From: Thermoleophilia bacterium
GTDB lineage: Bacteria; Actinomycetota; Thermoleophilia; Miltoncostaeales; Miltoncostaeaceae
Direction: 5' to 3'
DNA length: 64,000 nt
Assembly: GCA_028285405.1 (NCBI GenBank)
Contig: JANQPH010000046.1
Location: 54,399-118,398 of the forward strand
Of the stretch, positions 35,378-43,897 are shown in pieces (the first letter of the stretch is position 1; each line of letters opens with the position of its first letter). A program made the translations under genes and the position numbers. The notes under the pieces were generated by a model that ran no database searches, was not told the origin of the DNA, and worked only from the letters and a program-made list of their open reading frames with translations.

Positions 35378-35866
35378 CCCGACCAGACCGAGGACCTGGG
35401 GCGCGCGCTGGTCGCGCTGCTCCCGCCCGGGGCGATCGTCCACCTGGTCGGGGAGGTCGGCGCCGGCAAGACCACGTTCGTGCGCGGTGCCGCACGCGGC
35501 CTGGGCGTCGAGGAGCCGGTGACGAGCCCGACCTTCACGCTCGCCAACCGCTACCTGGGCGAGCGCGAGCTGGCCCACATCGACGCCTGGCGGCTCGCCG
35601 CCCCCGACGACGAGGATCTGGCCGTGCTGCTCGCGTCGTTCGGCGACGATGCCGTCGTCTTCGTCGAGTGGCCCGAGGCGATCGCGGCGGAGCTGCCCCC
35701 GACCACGGTGCGCGTCGAGCTGGATCATCGGTCGCCGGCACAGCGGTTGGTACGCTTCGTCCCCGACGAATCGCCGATCCGATCGGCGATCGCGCGCCTC
35801 ATTGCCGACTCTCGCGCTCGATACGGCCGCTCCGAGTCCGAACCTGGCGATCCTCGAGGGAGCTGA
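35363..35866 (+). CDS. tsaE: tRNA threonylcarbamoyladenosine biosynthesis ATPase TsaE (start codon unusual)
   Basis: TsaE helps TsaB-TsaD make the t6A modification of tRNAs reading ANN codons. The P-loop GEVGAGKTTF is followed by VTSPTFTLANRY, HIDAWRL and VVFVEWPE, all family hallmarks. Homologous sequence begins near ELLSSSPDQTEDLGRAL, but this frame has a stop at 35285 and then no ATG, GTG or TTG until 35480, after the P-loop. CTG 35363 or 35366 are candidate starts; alternatively ATG 35352 plus a one-base error or a frameshift. About 167 residues are expected. The end overlaps tsaB by 65 bp. Confidence 0.82.
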   Translation: MLSSSPDQTEDLGRALVALLPPGAIVHLVGEVGAGKTTFVRGAARGLGVEEPVTSPTFTLANRYLGERELAHIDAWRLAAPDDEDLAVLLASFGDDAVVFVEWPEAIAAELPPTTVRVELDHRSPAQRLVRFVPDESPIRSAIARLIADSRARYGRSESEPGDPRGS

Positions 35867-36488
35867 GCCGACCGCAGAGCTGTGGCTCGCCCCGCGACCG
35901 AGCGCCGGCCGGCGGGTGCTCGAGGCCGCCCACGCACTCCTCGCCGCGGACGGGACGGACGTGCGCTCCCTCGATCGGATCGTTGTGGGCGTCGGCCCCG
36001 GCGGGTTCACGGGACTGCGCATCGGGATCGCCACCGCCCTCGGGCTCGCGCAGTCGCTCGACGTCGAGTGCGTGGGAGCGTCGAGCCTGGCCGCGCTCGG
36101 AATGTCCATCGCGGCGGTCGCTCCCCGCGCCGACGTGGTCGTCCCGGTCCTCGACGCGCGGCGACGCGAGGTCTTCGCGGCCGTGTACGCGGCCGAGCGA
36201 GGTGCGCTCGGGCGTGAGCTGCTCGCGCCGAGTGCGCTCGCGCCGGCGGAGCTCGGCGTGCGCGTCGAGGCGCTCGGGGCGGCTCGCGCGGTGGTCGGCG
36301 GTGCCGGCCTGGCCGCGCTCGACGGCGAGCTCGCGGGGCTCGATCAGGTCCTCGGCGACGGACCCCAGTCGGCGCCACGAGCGGCGAACCTCGCCGTGCT
36401 CGCCTCGAGCGGGCGGGCGCTCCCGGTGCAACCCGTCTATGCCCGGATGCCAGACGCGGAGCGGGCGCGTCGGGCGGGAGCGTCATGA
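35802..36488 (+). CDS. tsaB: tRNA threonylcarbamoyladenosine biosynthesis protein TsaB
   Basis: About 228 residues from TTG 35802, which places LPTLALDTAAPSPNLAILEG at the N-terminus as in the family; the start lies inside tsaE. TsaB is the inactive ASKHA partner of TsaD in t6A formation. VVGVGPGGFTGLRIGIATA is the TsaB signature. A variable, alanine-rich second half follows. Its stop overlaps the rimI start (ATGA). The residues that bind metal in TsaD are absent, as expected. Confidence 0.9.
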   Translation: MPTLALDTAAPSPNLAILEGAEPTAELWLAPRPSAGRRVLEAAHALLAADGTDVRSLDRIVVGVGPGGFTGLRIGIATALGLAQSLDVECVGASSLAALGMSIAAVAPRADVVVPVLDARRREVFAAVYAAERGALGRELLAPSALAPAELGVRVEALGAARAVVGGAGLAALDGELAGLDQVLGDGPQSAPRAANLAVLASSGRALPVQPVYARMPDAERARRAGAS

Positions 36489-36976
36489 GCAGGCGCAGGC
36501 GACGCGACGAGCCGCTCCCAAAGCCGAAGATCCGCGAGATGCGTCACGGCGACGTGTCGCAGGTGGTCGCGATCGAGTCGGCATCGTCGGCGACGCCGTG
36601 GACCAGGGCCATGTTCACGTCGGAGATCGGCCGGCCCCAGAGCCTCGATCTGGTGATCGTGCGCTCCGACGAGGTGCTCGGGTATTGCATGACCTCACGC
36701 CAGGCCGATGTGTGGCACATCCTCAACATCTGCATCCGGGAAGATGGGCGGGGTCGCGGCCTCGGCGGACGGTTGCTCGACGAGCTGTTCGTTCGCGCCG
36801 ATCGTCGCCCGCACGGTGGCTACACGCTCGAGGTTCGCGTCTCCAACTCGGTCGCCATCCGCCTCTACCGACAGAAGGGCTTCGTGGACTACGGCATCCG
36901 CCCGGGCTACTACTCGAACAACCACGAAGACGCGCTCGTCATGTGGCGCGCCGGAGTTCCCGACCTTGCCCGTTGA
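36485..36976 (+). CDS. rimI: Ribosomal-protein-alanine N-acetyltransferase RimI-like (GNAT)
   Basis: A 163-residue protein from ATG 36485. It should acetylate the N-terminal alanine of a ribosomal protein, though homologues can act on other proteins. The acetyl-CoA loop is RGRGLGGRLLDEL (Q/RxxGxG/A), preceded by ILNICIREDG, and followed by LEVRVSNSVAIRLYRQKGFV and the GYYSNNHEDALVMW end typical of RimI. The basic N-terminus (RRRRRDEPLPK) is unusual. Gene order tsaB-rimI-tsaD is common in Gram-positive bacteria. Confidence 0.9.
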   Translation: MSRRRRRDEPLPKPKIREMRHGDVSQVVAIESASSATPWTRAMFTSEIGRPQSLDLVIVRSDEVLGYCMTSRQADVWHILNICIREDGRGRGLGGRLLDELFVRADRRPHGGYTLEVRVSNSVAIRLYRQKGFVDYGIRPGYYSNNHEDALVMWRAGVPDLAR

Positions 36977-36984
36977 CGCAGGGC

Positions 36985-37089
36985 CGATCCCACCGGACGG
37001 TCGGGGTCGTCCGGACCCCGCTGTGTCCTCTCGCCCGACGCCTGCGACCGATCCATCCGAGGAATCGATCGGTGTCGGGTCCGGCTCAC
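36985..37089 (+). repeat. Dispersed structured repeat, copy C, overlapping the tsaD 5' end
   Basis: P1 is CGGGGTC/GACCCCG (37002-37008 with 37014-37020, loop GTCCG), a compensated variant of CCGGGTC/GACCCGG. The core TGTGTCCTCTCGC follows. An inner CCGATC...GATCGG pairing and a CCCGAC/GTCGGG pairing replace P3 and P2. The unit ends with GGCTCAC at 37083-37089 like the other copies. It contains the only standard tsaD start codons downstream of rimI. Confidence 0.75.
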
Positions 37090-38099
37090 CTGTCCTGGCC
37101 ATCGAGACCTCCTGCGACGAGACCGCGGCCGCGGTGATCGACGGCCGACGAGTGCGGTCGAACGTCGTGGCGTCCCAGGCGGACCTGCACGAGCCGTTCG
37201 GGGGCGTGGTGCCCGAGATCGCCGCCCGCCACCACCTCGGCACGGTCAACGGCGTGGTCGACAGGGCGCTGGCCGATGCCGGTGTCTCGCTCGCCGACGT
37301 CCGCGCGGTCGCGGTGACCCAGCGCCCGGGCCTGATCGGTGCGCTGTTGGTCGGAGTCGCCACGGCGAAGGCGATCGCCTATGGCGCCGGGCTCCCGCTG
37401 GTGATGGTGGACCACCTCCACGGACACATCTGCGCGGTGTGGCTCGAGCCGGTCGCGATGGACCCTCCGTTCGTGAGCCTGATCGCCTCGGGGGGGCACA
37501 CTCGTCTCGATCTCGTGCGCGACCTCGCCACACCCCAGCTGCTCGGCCAGACGATCGACGACGCCGCCGGTGAGGCGATCGACAAGGGGGCCCGAATGCT
37601 CGGGCTCGGGTACCCGGGCGGGCCGGCGCTCGAGCGGGCGGCTCACGGCGGCGATCGCACGGCCTTCGAGTTCCCGATCGCCCTTGGCGGCCCGAGCACC
37701 AGGGACTTCAGCTTCGCCGGCGTGAAGACCTCGCTGCTGTATACCGTCCGTGACCTCGGACCCGACGGCATGGAGCGCGCTCGGGCCGACCTCGCCGCGT
37801 CCTACCAGGAGGCGATCGTCCGCCCGCTCGCAGACCGGTTGGTCCACGCCGCTCGGGAGCACGAGGTGCCGGCCGTGGCCATCGGCGGAGGGGTCGCGGC
37901 CAACGGCCGCCTGCGCGAGCTGATCCGCGAGGCCGGCGACTCGGCGGGCCTCGCCGTCGCGATGCCATCGATGGATCTCTGCACGGACAACGCGGCCATG
38001 ATCGGTGCGGCCGCGCAGTTCACCGAGCCGGTCGCGTGGCCCGACTACCTGGCACTCGATGCGATTCCGAGCGCACCACCCGGCGGGATCGCGGCATGA
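37023..38099 (+). CDS. tsaD: tRNA N6-adenosine threonylcarbamoyltransferase TsaD
   Basis: About 358 residues from GTG 37023 (TTG 36966, overlapping rimI, is an alternative). TsaD transfers threonylcarbamoyl to A37 of tRNA. The family sequence starts at PVLAIETSCDETAAAV, near residue 24. The metal-binding HxxxH is in MVDHLHGHICAVW, followed by LIASGGHT, LDDAAGEAIDK-like IDDAAGEAIDKGARMLGL, FSFAGVKTSL and DLCTDNAAMIGAAA. The ~23 residues before the core (VSSRPTPATDPSEESI) are encoded by the dispersed repeat. The stop overlaps the next ATG. Confidence 0.92.
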   Translation: MSSRPTPATDPSEESIGVGSGSPVLAIETSCDETAAAVIDGRRVRSNVVASQADLHEPFGGVVPEIAARHHLGTVNGVVDRALADAGVSLADVRAVAVTQRPGLIGALLVGVATAKAIAYGAGLPLVMVDHLHGHICAVWLEPVAMDPPFVSLIASGGHTRLDLVRDLATPQLLGQTIDDAAGEAIDKGARMLGLGYPGGPALERAAHGGDRTAFEFPIALGGPSTRDFSFAGVKTSLLYTVRDLGPDGMERARADLAASYQEAIVRPLADRLVHAAREHEVPAVAIGGGVAANGRLRELIREAGDSAGLAVAMPSMDLCTDNAAMIGAAAQFTEPVAWPDYLALDAIPSAPPGGIAA

Positions 38100-40630
38100 G
38101 GCGCCCGATCGTCGCAGCCGCCCTCATCAGCCTGGCGGTGGGCGGCACCGCCGCCGCGGTCGTCCCGGCCGCCGGGCCTGGCGCCGAGGCGCAGCCGCCA
38201 TCGCCCGCCGAGCAGGAGCGGGTGACGGCCGAGCGGCTCGCGACGCTCGCGGGCGCCGCAGGCTGGCGTGACGCGCTCGAGGCCTACCGGGCGCCCGCAC
38301 GGCCCGCCCCGGCCGAGACCGAGTCGGCGATCGTCGTGCTCGAGGGCCCACCCACGTCGCGTGTCCCGTCCGCCGACCGTGCGGCCGCCGCGAGATCCCT
38401 GGAGTCGGGTCAGTCCGCCGTCGAGCAGACGCTTCGATCGCTGGGCGCGACCGTGACGTTCCGGTACCGCACGCTCCTGAACGGCATGGCGGTGCGGGCT
38501 CCCGCGGGGCGTCTGCCGGCGCTCGCGCGCCTCCCCGAGGTGCGGGCGGTGGTGCCGGTGGAGTACCTGGCCCCCGCTCAGGCCGAGCCCCCCCAGCGGG
38601 GTGCACCCCAGGGTGCGGAGCCGACCTCGCCGGCTGCGCCGGAGCCTCGGCAGGGGCCCGACCCCGGTCAGGACGGCGTCCGGATCGCGCTGATCGACAC
38701 GGCGGTCGATCCGGGACACCCGTGGCTGGGTGGCGGGGTGGGGCCGACGTTTCCGATCGTCGGCGGCGCGGACTTCGTCGAGGGAGACGACGATCCGACC
38801 GTGGAGCCCGGCGACCTCTCGCTCGAGGCACACGGGACGCAGGTCGCGAGCCTGGTGCTGCGAGATCCGGCCCTCGCCGGCCTCGATGCCCAAGATCGCC
38901 CGCGGATCGAGAGCCTCCGTGTCGTCGCCCCCGAGCCCGTCGCCGGCCGCCTGCGCCCCCTCGCGAGAACGGACAGGGTGATCGCCGCGCTCGAGCGTGC
39001 CGTCGATCCGAACGAGGACGGCTCGACCGACGATCGCGCCGAGATCGTCCTTCTCGGTCTTGCGGGTGGTTTCGGCGGCGGCCCCGACGATCCGGTCGCG
39101 ACCGCCGTCGCCGCGGCCGATCGCGTGGGCTCGCTCGTCGTCGTCCCGGCGGGGAACGACGGTCCGACCTACACCCGCCCGGGAAGCATCGGGGCACCGG
39201 CGTCGGTTCCGACCGCGCTGACCGTCGGCGCCATCGCGGAGCCGATCGCGGGACGGCTCGATCTGGAGCTCGCCGTGGGGCCGGCTCGGCCTCGGCTCGC
39301 GGGGCTGCCGGCGCTCGGCGCGCCCCCCGACGGCGAGCCGAGAGGGGTCAGGATCCTCGAGGGTGCCGAAGGCCCCGCGCCGGGCAACACCCCGGGGGAG
39401 TTCCGGGCGCCTGATGGCAGCAGCCTCGTCGACGGTCGGCTGGTCGTCGTCGGCCGGGGCGGCGCGACCCTGGCGACCAAGGCCCGGCATGCCGCCGCGG
39501 CCGGTGCGGCCGGGCTGATCGTCTGGGACCTCACGGGACCGCCGACGTTTCCGACCGATCTCTCGGCGCCGGGCGCGGAGATCCCGATCGTCGGTGTCGG
39601 TCCCGGCCAGGGCGAGGCGCTGGCGCGGCTCGTCCGGGAGCAGCCGTCGCTCACCGGTCAGCTCGCGAGCCCGCGGGTGGCGCCGGGCACGCGCGCGATC
39701 GCGGCGTTCTCCTCTCGCGGGCCGGCGCCGAGCGGAGCCCCGAAGCCCGACGTCGTCGCGCCCGGAGTGGCGCTGCTGACCGCGTGGCCACGCGAGGACG
39801 GCACCGGGGCACCGACCGCGACCCTCAGCGGCACGAGTGCCTCGGCCGCTCAGCTGGCGGCTCGCGCAGCCCGCATCGCGATCGAGCGGCCCGACCTCGG
39901 CCCGCGCGAGATCCACTCGGTGCTCGTCCAGTCCGCGACTCCGATCGACGGCGCCGCGTGGCACGACCAGGGCGCCGGGGACGCCACGACCCCGCAGGGA
40001 ACCCCGCAGCTCGCCAGCACTCCGGCCATCGTCGCGGTCGACCCCGAGGCGACTCGGACCCCGGTCAGGTTCCGGGACCTGACGGGCGCCCCCGGCCGCT
40101 ACGAGGTCGTGCTGGCGAATGCACCCGACGAGCCGGCGCTGGCCCGATTCGACCTGGAGGCGGGCAAGAGCGCCGGTGCGCGGCTCGAGCTTCCCGCCGA
40201 CGCTCGCGGCTGGCTCTGGGTGCGCGAGCGCGAGAGCGGCCGGGTCGTGTCCCGCGTACCGCTCGTGGCGCGGACGCCCGCGAGCACGCCGAAGCACGCG
40301 CTCGGCACCCCGCTCGTGAGCGAGAGCGGCGGGACCGCCGTCGCCCGGGTCCGCGTCGGTGTGCGGGAGCGCCGTGGCGGACGGATCGTCTCGGCTCGCC
40401 TCGGCGACGTGCGGCTGTCCCTGCGCCCCGTGGGCGGCGGCCGGGCGCTGCCGCTCACCCACCAGGCGCGGGACGGCGGATGGCCGGCTGGCACCTACCG
40501 CATCCTGATCGCGACCAGGGTGGCGACGGGCCTCGAGATCCCGAAGGGGCGCTACCGCCTCCAGGTGAGTGCGACCGGCCCGGACGGCACGGCGCTGCGC
40601 AGGACCAGCGAGCCGTTTCGCATCGGCTAA
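38096..40630 (+). CDS. Secreted subtilisin-family serine protease with PA insert
   Basis: An 844-residue protein from ATG 38096, coupled to tsaD by an ATGA overlap. Signal peptide: RRPIVAAALISLAVGGTAAA. An I9-like prodomain occupies ~75-160. The S8 triad is Asp201 in ALIDTAVDPGHP, His246 in EAHGTQVAS and Ser581 in SGTSASAAQL; Asn354 in PAGNDG forms the oxyanion hole. The Ser motif differs from the usual GTSMAxPH. A PA domain (AAGAAGLIVWD) is inserted between Asn and Ser. The C-terminal ~230 residues are probably beta-sandwich. Extracellular proteolysis is likely; its target is unknown. Confidence 0.88.
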   Translation: MRRPIVAAALISLAVGGTAAAVVPAAGPGAEAQPPSPAEQERVTAERLATLAGAAGWRDALEAYRAPARPAPAETESAIVVLEGPPTSRVPSADRAAAARSLESGQSAVEQTLRSLGATVTFRYRTLLNGMAVRAPAGRLPALARLPEVRAVVPVEYLAPAQAEPPQRGAPQGAEPTSPAAPEPRQGPDPGQDGVRIALIDTAVDPGHPWLGGGVGPTFPIVGGADFVEGDDDPTVEPGDLSLEAHGTQVASLVLRDPALAGLDAQDRPRIESLRVVAPEPVAGRLRPLARTDRVIAALERAVDPNEDGSTDDRAEIVLLGLAGGFGGGPDDPVATAVAAADRVGSLVVVPAGNDGPTYTRPGSIGAPASVPTALTVGAIAEPIAGRLDLELAVGPARPRLAGLPALGAPPDGEPRGVRILEGAEGPAPGNTPGEFRAPDGSSLVDGRLVVVGRGGATLATKARHAAAAGAAGLIVWDLTGPPTFPTDLSAPGAEIPIVGVGPGQGEALARLVREQPSLTGQLASPRVAPGTRAIAAFSSRGPAPSGAPKPDVVAPGVALLTAWPREDGTGAPTATLSGTSASAAQLAARAARIAIERPDLGPREIHSVLVQSATPIDGAAWHDQGAGDATTPQGTPQLASTPAIVAVDPEATRTPVRFRDLTGAPGRYEVVLANAPDEPALARFDLEAGKSAGARLELPADARGWLWVRERESGRVVSRVPLVARTPASTPKHALGTPLVSESGGTAVARVRVGVRERRGGRIVSARLGDVRLSLRPVGGGRALPLTHQARDGGWPAGTYRILIATRVATGLEIPKGRYRLQVSATGPDGTALRRTSEPFRIG

Positions 40631-40681
40631 GGCGAGGGCGCGGGACCCGCGGTCGCGTGGGTCGCCGCGACCTGGTCTCCC

Positions 40682-40710
40682 TTGCGGGTCCTCGTGCGTC
40701 GCTCTACCTT
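40682..40710 (+). promoter_or_regulatory. rex promoter
   Basis: TTGCGG (40682-40687) and TACCTT (40705-40710) are separated by exactly 17 bp, a good -35/-10 pair. The -10 lies eight bases before ATG 40719, so the mRNA should be leaderless or nearly so. Confidence 0.65.
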
Positions 40711-40727
40711 GTGTCGTGATGTCACAA
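40709..40727 (+). promoter_or_regulatory. Candidate Rex operator overlapping the rex start
   Basis: TTGTGTCGTGATGTCACAA: half-sites TTGTG (40709-40713) and CACAA (40723-40727) as in the known Rex consensus TTGTGAAnnnnTTCACAA, but with a 9-bp rather than 8-bp centre. It covers the transcription start and the ATG, so bound Rex would block its own transcription. Confidence 0.65.
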
Positions 40728-41366
40728 ATAGCCGAAGAGGATCGGGTGGCCGACCGGCTGACCCTCGGGGTCGCGGCGCGCCTGTCCCGCTACCTGCAGG
40801 TGCTCACGCAGGCCAAGAAGATGGGCAAGTCGAGCATCTCCTCGCAGGCGATCTCGGAGTACACCGGGGTCAATCCGACGCAGATCCGGCGAGATCTGTC
40901 CGGCTTCGGCAAGTTCGGAAAGCGTGGGGTCGGGTACGACATCGACTCGCTGATCGAGCAGATCCGCAAGATCCTCCGCACGTCCGGCCAGCACAACATC
41001 GCGCTCTTCGGGGCCGGACACCTCGGCCAGGCGATCGCCACCTCGAGCGTCTTCGCCGACCATGGCTTTCGGATCGCCTACATCTTCGACGTCGACCAGA
41101 GCAAGGTCGGCATGCCGGTGGGCGAGCTCACGGTCAAGCCCTACTCGGAGCTCGGCGACGTCCTCACCGACAGTGGGGTGGAGGTCGGTGTCCTCGCGGT
41201 GCCGGGCTCGGCAGCCCAGCAGGTGGCGGACGACCTGGTCGCCGGCGGCGTGCAGATCATCTTCAACTACTCCGACGCGCTCTTGACCGTCCCGTCGGAC
41301 GTCACCGTGCATACCTCGAGCCCGGCCGTCGACCTGCTGCACGCGCTGTACTTCTATCTGACCTGA
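40719..41366 (+). CDS. rex: Redox-sensing transcriptional repressor Rex
   Basis: A 215-residue protein from ATG 40719. The N-terminal winged helix contains LSRYLQVLTQAKKMGKSSIS and YTGVNPTQIRRDLSGFGKFG, the Rex signature. The C-terminal Rossmann domain has ALFGAGHLGQAI for NAD(H) and DVDQSKVGMPVGEL. The last helix (VDLLHALYFYLT) swaps into the partner subunit. Rex leaves DNA when NADH is high. It sits 113 bp upstream of phosphoketolase and acetate kinase, likely targets (inference), although no matching operator was seen right before the phosphoketolase gene. Confidence 0.95.
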   Translation: MSQIAEEDRVADRLTLGVAARLSRYLQVLTQAKKMGKSSISSQAISEYTGVNPTQIRRDLSGFGKFGKRGVGYDIDSLIEQIRKILRTSGQHNIALFGAGHLGQAIATSSVFADHGFRIAYIFDVDQSKVGMPVGELTVKPYSELGDVLTDSGVEVGVLAVPGSAAQQVADDLVAGGVQIIFNYSDALLTVPSDVTVHTSSPAVDLLHALYFYLT

Positions 41367-41479
41367 CGGCACTGGCGCGCGCGCCGAAGTCCACAGCGTC
41401 GAAACATCGGAGCGCGGGGTGGGCCCCATCTCGTCTCGATGAGAAAAGCTAGGCGGACGCCTCGAGACCGGGAGGAGCC

Positions 41480-43873
41480 ATGAACGCGACCACCGCACCC
41501 ACCGTCGAGCCGGCGAGCGACGCCGAGATCGACGCGATCGACGCGTACTGGCGAGCCGCCAACTACCTGTCGGTCGGACAGATCTATCTGCTCGACAACC
41601 CGCTGCTGCGAGAGCCGCTCGCCGCCGAGCACGTCAAGCCGCGCCTCCTGGGCCACTGGGGCACGACGCCTGGGCTCAACCTGATCTACGCCCACCTCAA
41701 TCGCGTCATCCGGCAGCGGGATGCCAGCGTCATCTACGTCGCCGGTCCCGGCCACGGTGGCCCTGGGCTCCTCGCGAACACCTACCTCGAGGGCACCTAC
41801 AGCGAGTACTACCCGAGCATCTCTCGCGACGAGGACGGGATCCGGCGCCTCTTTCGCCAGTTCTCGTTCCCGGGCGGTGTCCCGAGCCACGTCGCGCCCG
41901 AGACGCCGGGCTCGATCCACGAAGGCGGTGAGCTCGGATACTCGCTGTCGCACGCGTACGGCGCAGCGTTCGACAACCCCGACCTCGTGGTGGCGTGTGT
42001 CGTGGGCGACGGCGAGGCCGAGACAGGTCCGCTCGCGACCGCGTGGCACTCGAACAAGTTCCTCGACCCGGTGCGCGACGGCGCGGTGCTGCCGATCCTC
42101 CACCTGAACGGCTACAAGATCGCGAACCCGACGGTCCTCGCCCGCATCGGTCGCGACGAGCTCGAGAGCCTGCTGCGTGGGTACGGACACGAGCCGATCG
42201 TCGTCGAGGGAGACGATCCCGAGCTGGTTCACCGGGCGATGGCCGCGGCCATGGACGAGTCCTTCGACCGGATCCGTGCCGCGCAGGTGTCGGCCCGGGC
42301 GGGTGACCCCGAGTCGGTCGAGCGACCGAGATGGCCGATGATCGTGCTGATCACCCCCAAGGGATGGACCGGCCCGAAGGAGGTCGACGGCGTCCAGGTC
42401 GAGGGGACGTTCCGGGCTCATCAGGTCCCGATCGCCAACGCCCGCGACGACGAGGCGCACCGGGCTCAGCTCGAGGAGTGGATGCGCAGCTACCGGCCCG
42501 AGGAGCTCTTCGACGAGCACGGCACGCTGGTGGCCGACCTGGCCGAGCTGGCGCCGGCGGGCAGCCGGCGAATGGGCGCGAACCCCCACGCGAACGGCGG
42601 CATCCTCCGGCGGGACCTGATCATGCCGGACTTCCGCGACTTCGCCGTCGAGGTCCCGAGTCCGGGCGGCGTCGAGGATCGGGCCACGTTCGTCCTGGGT
42701 GGCTTCCTTCGCGAGGTGATGCGCTGGAACGCCGAGGCCAAGAACTTCCGTGTGTTCGGGCCGGACGAGATCGCGTCGAACCGGCTGCAGGAGCTGTTTC
42801 GGGTGACGGACCGGGCGTGGATGGCGGAGCGCTCAGGCAATGACGACCACCTCGCGCCGGACGGTCGGGTGATGGAGATCCTCTCCGAGCACACGCTCCA
42901 GGGCTGGCTCGAGGGGTACCTGCTCACCGGTCGACACGGCCTGCTCACCAGCTACGAGGCGTTCATCCACATCGTCGACTCGATGTTCAACCAGCACGCG
43001 AAGTGGCTGAAGACCACCCGGGACGAGATTCCGTGGCGTCAGCCGATCGCCTCGCTCAACTACCTGCTCAGCTCCCACGTGTGGCGTCAGGACCACAACG
43101 GGTTCTCCCACCAGGATCCGGGGTTCATCGACCACGTCGTGAACAAGAAGGCGGACGTCATCCGCGTCTACCTGCCGCCGGACGCGAACACGCTCCTGTC
43201 GGTCGCCGACCACTGTCTGCGCAGCCACGACTACGTGAACGTGATCGTCGCCGGCAAGCAGATGCAGCACCAGTGGCTCGACATGGACGAGGCCATCAAG
43301 CACTGCACCCGCGGCATCGGCATCTGGACGTGGGCGAGCTCGGACCAGGGGGGAGACCCCGACGTCGTGATGGCATGCGCCGGCGACGTGCCGACCCTCG
43401 AGACGCTCGCGGCGGTGGACCTCCTCAACCAGCATCTGCCGGACCTGCGGATCCGCGTGATCAACGTGGTGGACATCATGCGCCTGCAGTCCGAGCACGA
43501 GCACCCGCACGGGCTCTCGGAGCGCGACTTCGACATCCTCTTCACCAAGGACCGGCCGGTGATCTTCGCGTACCACGGCTATCCGTGGCTGATCCATCGG
43601 CTCACGTACAACCGGACGAACCACGCGAACTTCCACGTACGGGGGTACATCGAGGAGGGCACCACGACCACGCCGTTCGACATGACGGTCATGAACCACC
43701 TCGATCGGTTCAGCCTTGCCGCGTCGGTCATCAACCGCGTTCCGGGGCTCGGCGACGCTGCGGCGTACGTGAAGCAGACCCTCCAGGACAAGAAGATCGA
43801 GCACCATGAGTACGTCCGTGCGCACGGGGTCGACATGCCCGAGATCCGCGACTGGCAGTGGGGGATCCGGTAG
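41480..43873 (+). CDS. xfp: Phosphoketolase (Xfp/Xpk)
   Basis: A 797-residue protein from ATG 41480 with GGGAGGAG upstream. It uses thiamine diphosphate to split xylulose-5-P (and possibly fructose-6-P) with phosphate into acetyl-phosphate plus a triose or erythrose phosphate. Family blocks: [70 protein letters not shown] (ThDP site), [19 protein letters not shown] and [15 protein letters not shown]. Together with acetate kinase 24 bp downstream it yields acetate and ATP. Dual substrate use cannot be decided from sequence. Confidence 0.95.
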   Translation: MNATTAPTVEPASDAEIDAIDAYWRAANYLSVGQIYLLDNPLLREPLAAEHVKPRLLGHWGTTPGLNLIYAHLNRVIRQRDASVIYVAGPGHGGPGLLANTYLEGTYSEYYPSISRDEDGIRRLFRQFSFPGGVPSHVAPETPGSIHEGGELGYSLSHAYGAAFDNPDLVVACVVGDGEAETGPLATAWHSNKFLDPVRDGAVLPILHLNGYKIANPTVLARIGRDELESLLRGYGHEPIVVEGDDPELVHRAMAAAMDESFDRIRAAQVSARAGDPESVERPRWPMIVLITPKGWTGPKEVDGVQVEGTFRAHQVPIANARDDEAHRAQLEEWMRSYRPEELFDEHGTLVADLAELAPAGSRRMGANPHANGGILRRDLIMPDFRDFAVEVPSPGGVEDRATFVLGGFLREVMRWNAEAKNFRVFGPDEIASNRLQELFRVTDRAWMAERSGNDDHLAPDGRVMEILSEHTLQGWLEGYLLTGRHGLLTSYEAFIHIVDSMFNQHAKWLKTTRDEIPWRQPIASLNYLLSSHVWRQDHNGFSHQDPGFIDHVVNKKADVIRVYLPPDANTLLSVADHCLRSHDYVNVIVAGKQMQHQWLDMDEAIKHCTRGIGIWTWASSDQGGDPDVVMACAGDVPTLETLAAVDLLNQHLPDLRIRVINVVDIMRLQSEHEHPHGLSERDFDILFTKDRPVIFAYHGYPWLIHRLTYNRTNHANFHVRGYIEEGTTTTPFDMTVMNHLDRFSLAASVINRVPGLGDAAAYVKQTLQDKKIEHHEYVRAHGVDMPEIRDWQWGIR

Positions 43874-43897
43874 CCCCGATCACGTGAGGTCGTGCGG

